The notes under the pieces are model-generated. The model searched no databases. It had not been told where the DNA came from and saw only the letters and a program-made list of their open reading frames with translations. Position numbers and translations under genes: made by a program. From Clostridiales bacterium (lineage in GTDB: Bacteria > Bacillota > Clostridia > Oscillospirales > Oscillospiraceae): DNA of 32,276 nucleotides. Of the stretch, positions 30,424 to 32,276 are shown piece by piece. Location: assembly GCA_012719235.1 (NCBI GenBank), contig JAAYAR010000088.1, positions 1 through 32,276 on the forward strand. The letters run 5' to 3'. Position 1 is the stretch's first letter; each line of letters opens with the position of its first letter.

Positions 30424-31365
30424 TTATCCTTTTTTTCTGCCTAATACTTTTCGTATGCCTCTTATCACGCCGTCCGCGTCAATGCCGTACTTCTTCAAAA
30501 GAAGATTATAATTCCCGCTCTCTGTAAAAGTATCGTTCGTCCCGACGAATTCCATCGGAGCCGAGACGTCCAGTTTCGCCATAGCTTCCGCTACAGCCGA
30601 GCCGAGACCGCCGATGACGCTGTGCTCCTCGGCGCTCACGACCGCGCCGGTTTTGCGTATACAATCCTCTATCAGTGCGGTGTCAAGAGGTTTTATTGAC
30701 ATTATGTCAACTACTTGAACAGAGATCCCCTCGGTGAGCAGCTTCCCTGCTGCTTCAACGGCCTTGCCGACCATGATTCCGCACGCGAAGACAGTGCAGT
30801 CGGAGCCTTCAAGCACGACTCTGCCTTTTCCTGGCTCAACAACTATATCGCTGTCGTAAATGTCCGGATATACCTCGCGCGAAAGCCGGAGATAAACAGG
30901 ACCGTTATAATCACATGCCCATCTTGTCATCGCCCGGGTGGACCGCTCGTCTGATGGGCACAACACGACCATGTTGGGCAATGATCTCATGACCGCTATA
31001 TCCTCCAGCGCGTGGTGTGAAGCCCCGTCCAGGGCGTCGGACATACCGCAATAAGCGCCGCCGAGCTTCACGTTCAGGTTTGAGTAGCAGATCAGCACTT
31101 TTGTGGCAATTAGTCCGAATGTAGACAAAAAGCAGGTGAAGGTATTCACAAAAGGAATTTTCCCTGCGGCGGCCAGGCCCGCTGCAGTAGACACCATATT
31201 TGCTTCCGCTATCCCCATGTTAAAAAACCGTTCGGGATAAGCCTTTCCGAACATCGCGGATTTTGTTGAACCCGACAGATCTGCGTCGAGCACTACGACG
31301 TCCGGGTTTGTTCCTCCCAATTCGAGCAATGTCTGGCCGTATACGTCCCGTATGGCTTTAGGCAT
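30424..31365 (-). CDS. Transketolase, C-terminal subunit (pyrimidine-binding and C domains)
   Basis: A 313-residue protein covering the second half of transketolase. GMSDALDGASHHALEDIAVMR and MGIAEANMVSTAAGLAAAGKIPFVNTF are the thiamine-pyrimidine contacts, including the catalytic Glu of IAEAN. PVYLRLSR and SAEEHSVIGGLGSAVAEAMA belong to the C-terminal domain. With the N-terminal subunit it moves two-carbon units between pentose and other sugar phosphates in the cytoplasm. The ATG at 31365 overlaps the upstream gene by 8 bases, with GGAGGTGA inside its end, so the pair is translationally coupled. DXP synthase is a fused single chain and a poorer match. Confidence 0.92.
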   Translation of the reverse strand: MPKAIRDVYGQTLLELGGTNPDVVVLDADLSGSTKSAMFGKAYPERFFNMGIAEANMVSTAAGLAAAGKIPFVNTFTCFLSTFGLIATKVLICYSNLNVKLGGAYCGMSDALDGASHHALEDIAVMRSLPNMVVLCPSDERSTRAMTRWACDYNGPVYLRLSREVYPDIYDSDIVVEPGKGRVVLEGSDCTVFACGIMVGKAVEAAGKLLTEGISVQVVDIMSIKPLDTALIEDCIRKTGAVVSAEEHSVIGGLGSAVAEAMAKLDVSAPMEFVGTNDTFTESGNYNLLLKKYGIDADGVIRGIRKVLGRKKG

Positions 31366-32194
31366 CGCATTCACCTCCCAGTTCCCCGATCGCACAGGTG
31401 AAATCTTCGTCCGAAACTGCTTTTCCGTGCCAGGCGTAATTCCCTTCCATGAACGATACGCCCTTACCTTTTACAGTTTTCGCAATGATCATTGTGGGTC
31501 TGTTCTTATGCGCCGCAGCCATATCAAAGGCATCTGACAGTGCACCGACATCGTGCCCGTCGCACTCTATCACGTTCCAGCCGAATGCCCGCCATTTTGC
31601 GGGAACGTCGCCGAGCGGCATAATATCCTCGGTTTTCCCGTCAAGCTGCACGCCGTTAAGGTCAAGCACTGCCGTGAGGTTGTCGAGCTTGAATTTTACG
31701 GCAGACATGGCTACCTCCCATACAGCACCCTCTTCCGTCTCGCCGTCGCCGAGGATAGCGTATACTCGAGCATTTGAACCATCCAGCTTCTTCGCGATAG
31801 CCATCCCCTGCGCCGCACCGAAAGCAACGCCCAGCGGCCCGCTGGAAATATCGACTCCCGGCGTGTGCATCGAGGGATGCCCCTGAAGAAGGCTGTCTAT
31901 TTTTCGCAGCGTTTTCATTTCCTCAAGCGGAAAATATCCCTTTTCGGCCAGGATCCTGTAAAGCATCGGAGCTGCGTGGCCTTTGCTGAGAACGATTCTG
32001 TCCCTGTCAGCCCAACCGGGGTCGGAAGAGTCCAGCCGGGCCTTTTCAAAGTATATGACGGTCAAAATCTCGCATACAGATAAGGAACCCCCCGGGTGCC
32101 CGGACTGAGCTTCGTGCAGCGCGGTCAAAACATCGATTCGAAACTTTCTGCACAGAGCTTCCAGTTCCGCTCTGCGCGTATCGCTTAGAGGCAT
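31358..32194 (-). CDS. Transketolase, N-terminal subunit (TPP-binding)
   Basis: A 278-residue protein covering the first half of transketolase. HEAQSGHPGGSLSVCEIL (27-44) carries the TPP-contacting His. SKGHAAPMLY (70-79) follows, and the metal/TPP motif GDGETEEGAVWEVAMSA (149-165) continues to the paired DLNG. It works only together with the next gene's product. The ATG at 32194 has AAAGGAAG about 9 bases upstream; a longer frame to 32227 lacks such a site. Both subunits share one transcript from a promoter at 32228-32256. Split transketolases are common in Clostridia and often lie in sugar-use operons; the beta-xylosidase nearby hints at pentoses. Confidence 0.93.
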   Translation of the reverse strand: MPLSDTRRAELEALCRKFRIDVLTALHEAQSGHPGGSLSVCEILTVIYFEKARLDSSDPGWADRDRIVLSKGHAAPMLYRILAEKGYFPLEEMKTLRKIDSLLQGHPSMHTPGVDISSGPLGVAFGAAQGMAIAKKLDGSNARVYAILGDGETEEGAVWEVAMSAVKFKLDNLTAVLDLNGVQLDGKTEDIMPLGDVPAKWRAFGWNVIECDGHDVGALSDAFDMAAAHKNRPTMIIAKTVKGKGVSFMEGNYAWHGKAVSDEDFTCAIGELGGECDA

Positions 32195-32227
32195 ACATTC
32201 TCTTCCTTTCTCGGGCTTTCTTGTCAT

Positions 32228-32256
32228 ATCATAATATGCTTGGCCCGGCCAGTCAA
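32228..32256 (-). promoter_or_regulatory. Predicted promoter of the split transketolase operon
   Basis: On the minus strand TTGACT (32256-32251) and TATGAT (32233-32228) are exactly 17 bases apart, about 34 bases before the ATG at 32194. Confidence 0.7.
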
Positions 32257-32276
32257 GAATATACGTTGCCGGTGTA

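Noticed and set aside
1..32276. CRISPR arrays, insertion sequences or prophage
   Set aside because: No regularly spaced repeats, transposase motifs or phage structural genes were seen; both tRNA genes lack nearby integrase genes.

Overview
The window looks like a chromosomal segment of an anaerobic, Clostridia-like member of the Bacillota. The grounds are strong AGGAGG-type ribosome binding sites, several TTG starts, a YhaM-type exoribonuclease, an oxygen-sensitive glycyl radical enzyme, an Fe-S Old Yellow Enzyme, a URO-D-fold methyltransferase-like protein, and a GH120 beta-xylosidase close to one I remember from Thermoanaerobacterium. Base composition is moderate. No phage, insertion sequence or CRISPR array was seen.

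Layout, left to right. (1) 1-6.3 kb: the 5' part of a rubredoxin-fused flavoprotein (-), a divergent URO-D family protein (+), purA (-), a LysR regulator (-) and a membrane diguanylate cyclase (+). (2) 6.3-13.9 kb: a leftward series of a glycyl radical enzyme, a DUF1538 membrane protein overlapping a tandem P-II protein, an Fe-S Old Yellow Enzyme and a flavodoxin-like FMN reductase. (3) 13.9-20.2 kb: a 0.7 kb non-coding stretch, two zinc-ribbon membrane proteins (+), yhaM (-), a ZIP metal transporter (-), a GNAT acetyltransferase (-), two tiny candidate ORFs, a CPBP protease (+), and a decayed TPR/metallophosphoesterase locus (-). (4) 20.5-26.7 kb: tRNA-Ala(CGC), then a compact leftward operon, BKACE (DUF849) > hydroxyacid dehydrogenase > cupin > fused CoA-transferase, downstream of a LysR gene; a PNPOx-like gene is divergent. 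(5) 26.9-32.3 kb: tRNA-Leu(GAG), a MATE efflux pump remnant, a GH120 beta-xylosidase (-), a cyclase-family hydrolase (+), and a split transketolase (-).

The most coherent functional unit is the BKACE operon. It has a good sigma-70-type promoter with a perfect dyad over the -35 element. Its four genes suggest this route: a beta-hydroxy acid is oxidised to a beta-keto acid, cleaved with acetyl-CoA to acetoacetate plus a new acyl-CoA, and CoA is redistributed by the transferase. The substrate is unknown. The glycyl radical enzyme is the second point of interest: it has Tyr where the eliminase-type enzymes carry Glu two residues after the radical Cys, and no activase lies in the window. The right end (beta-xylosidase plus split transketolase) hints at pentose use. 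All functions are read from motifs and recalled families; no database search was run.
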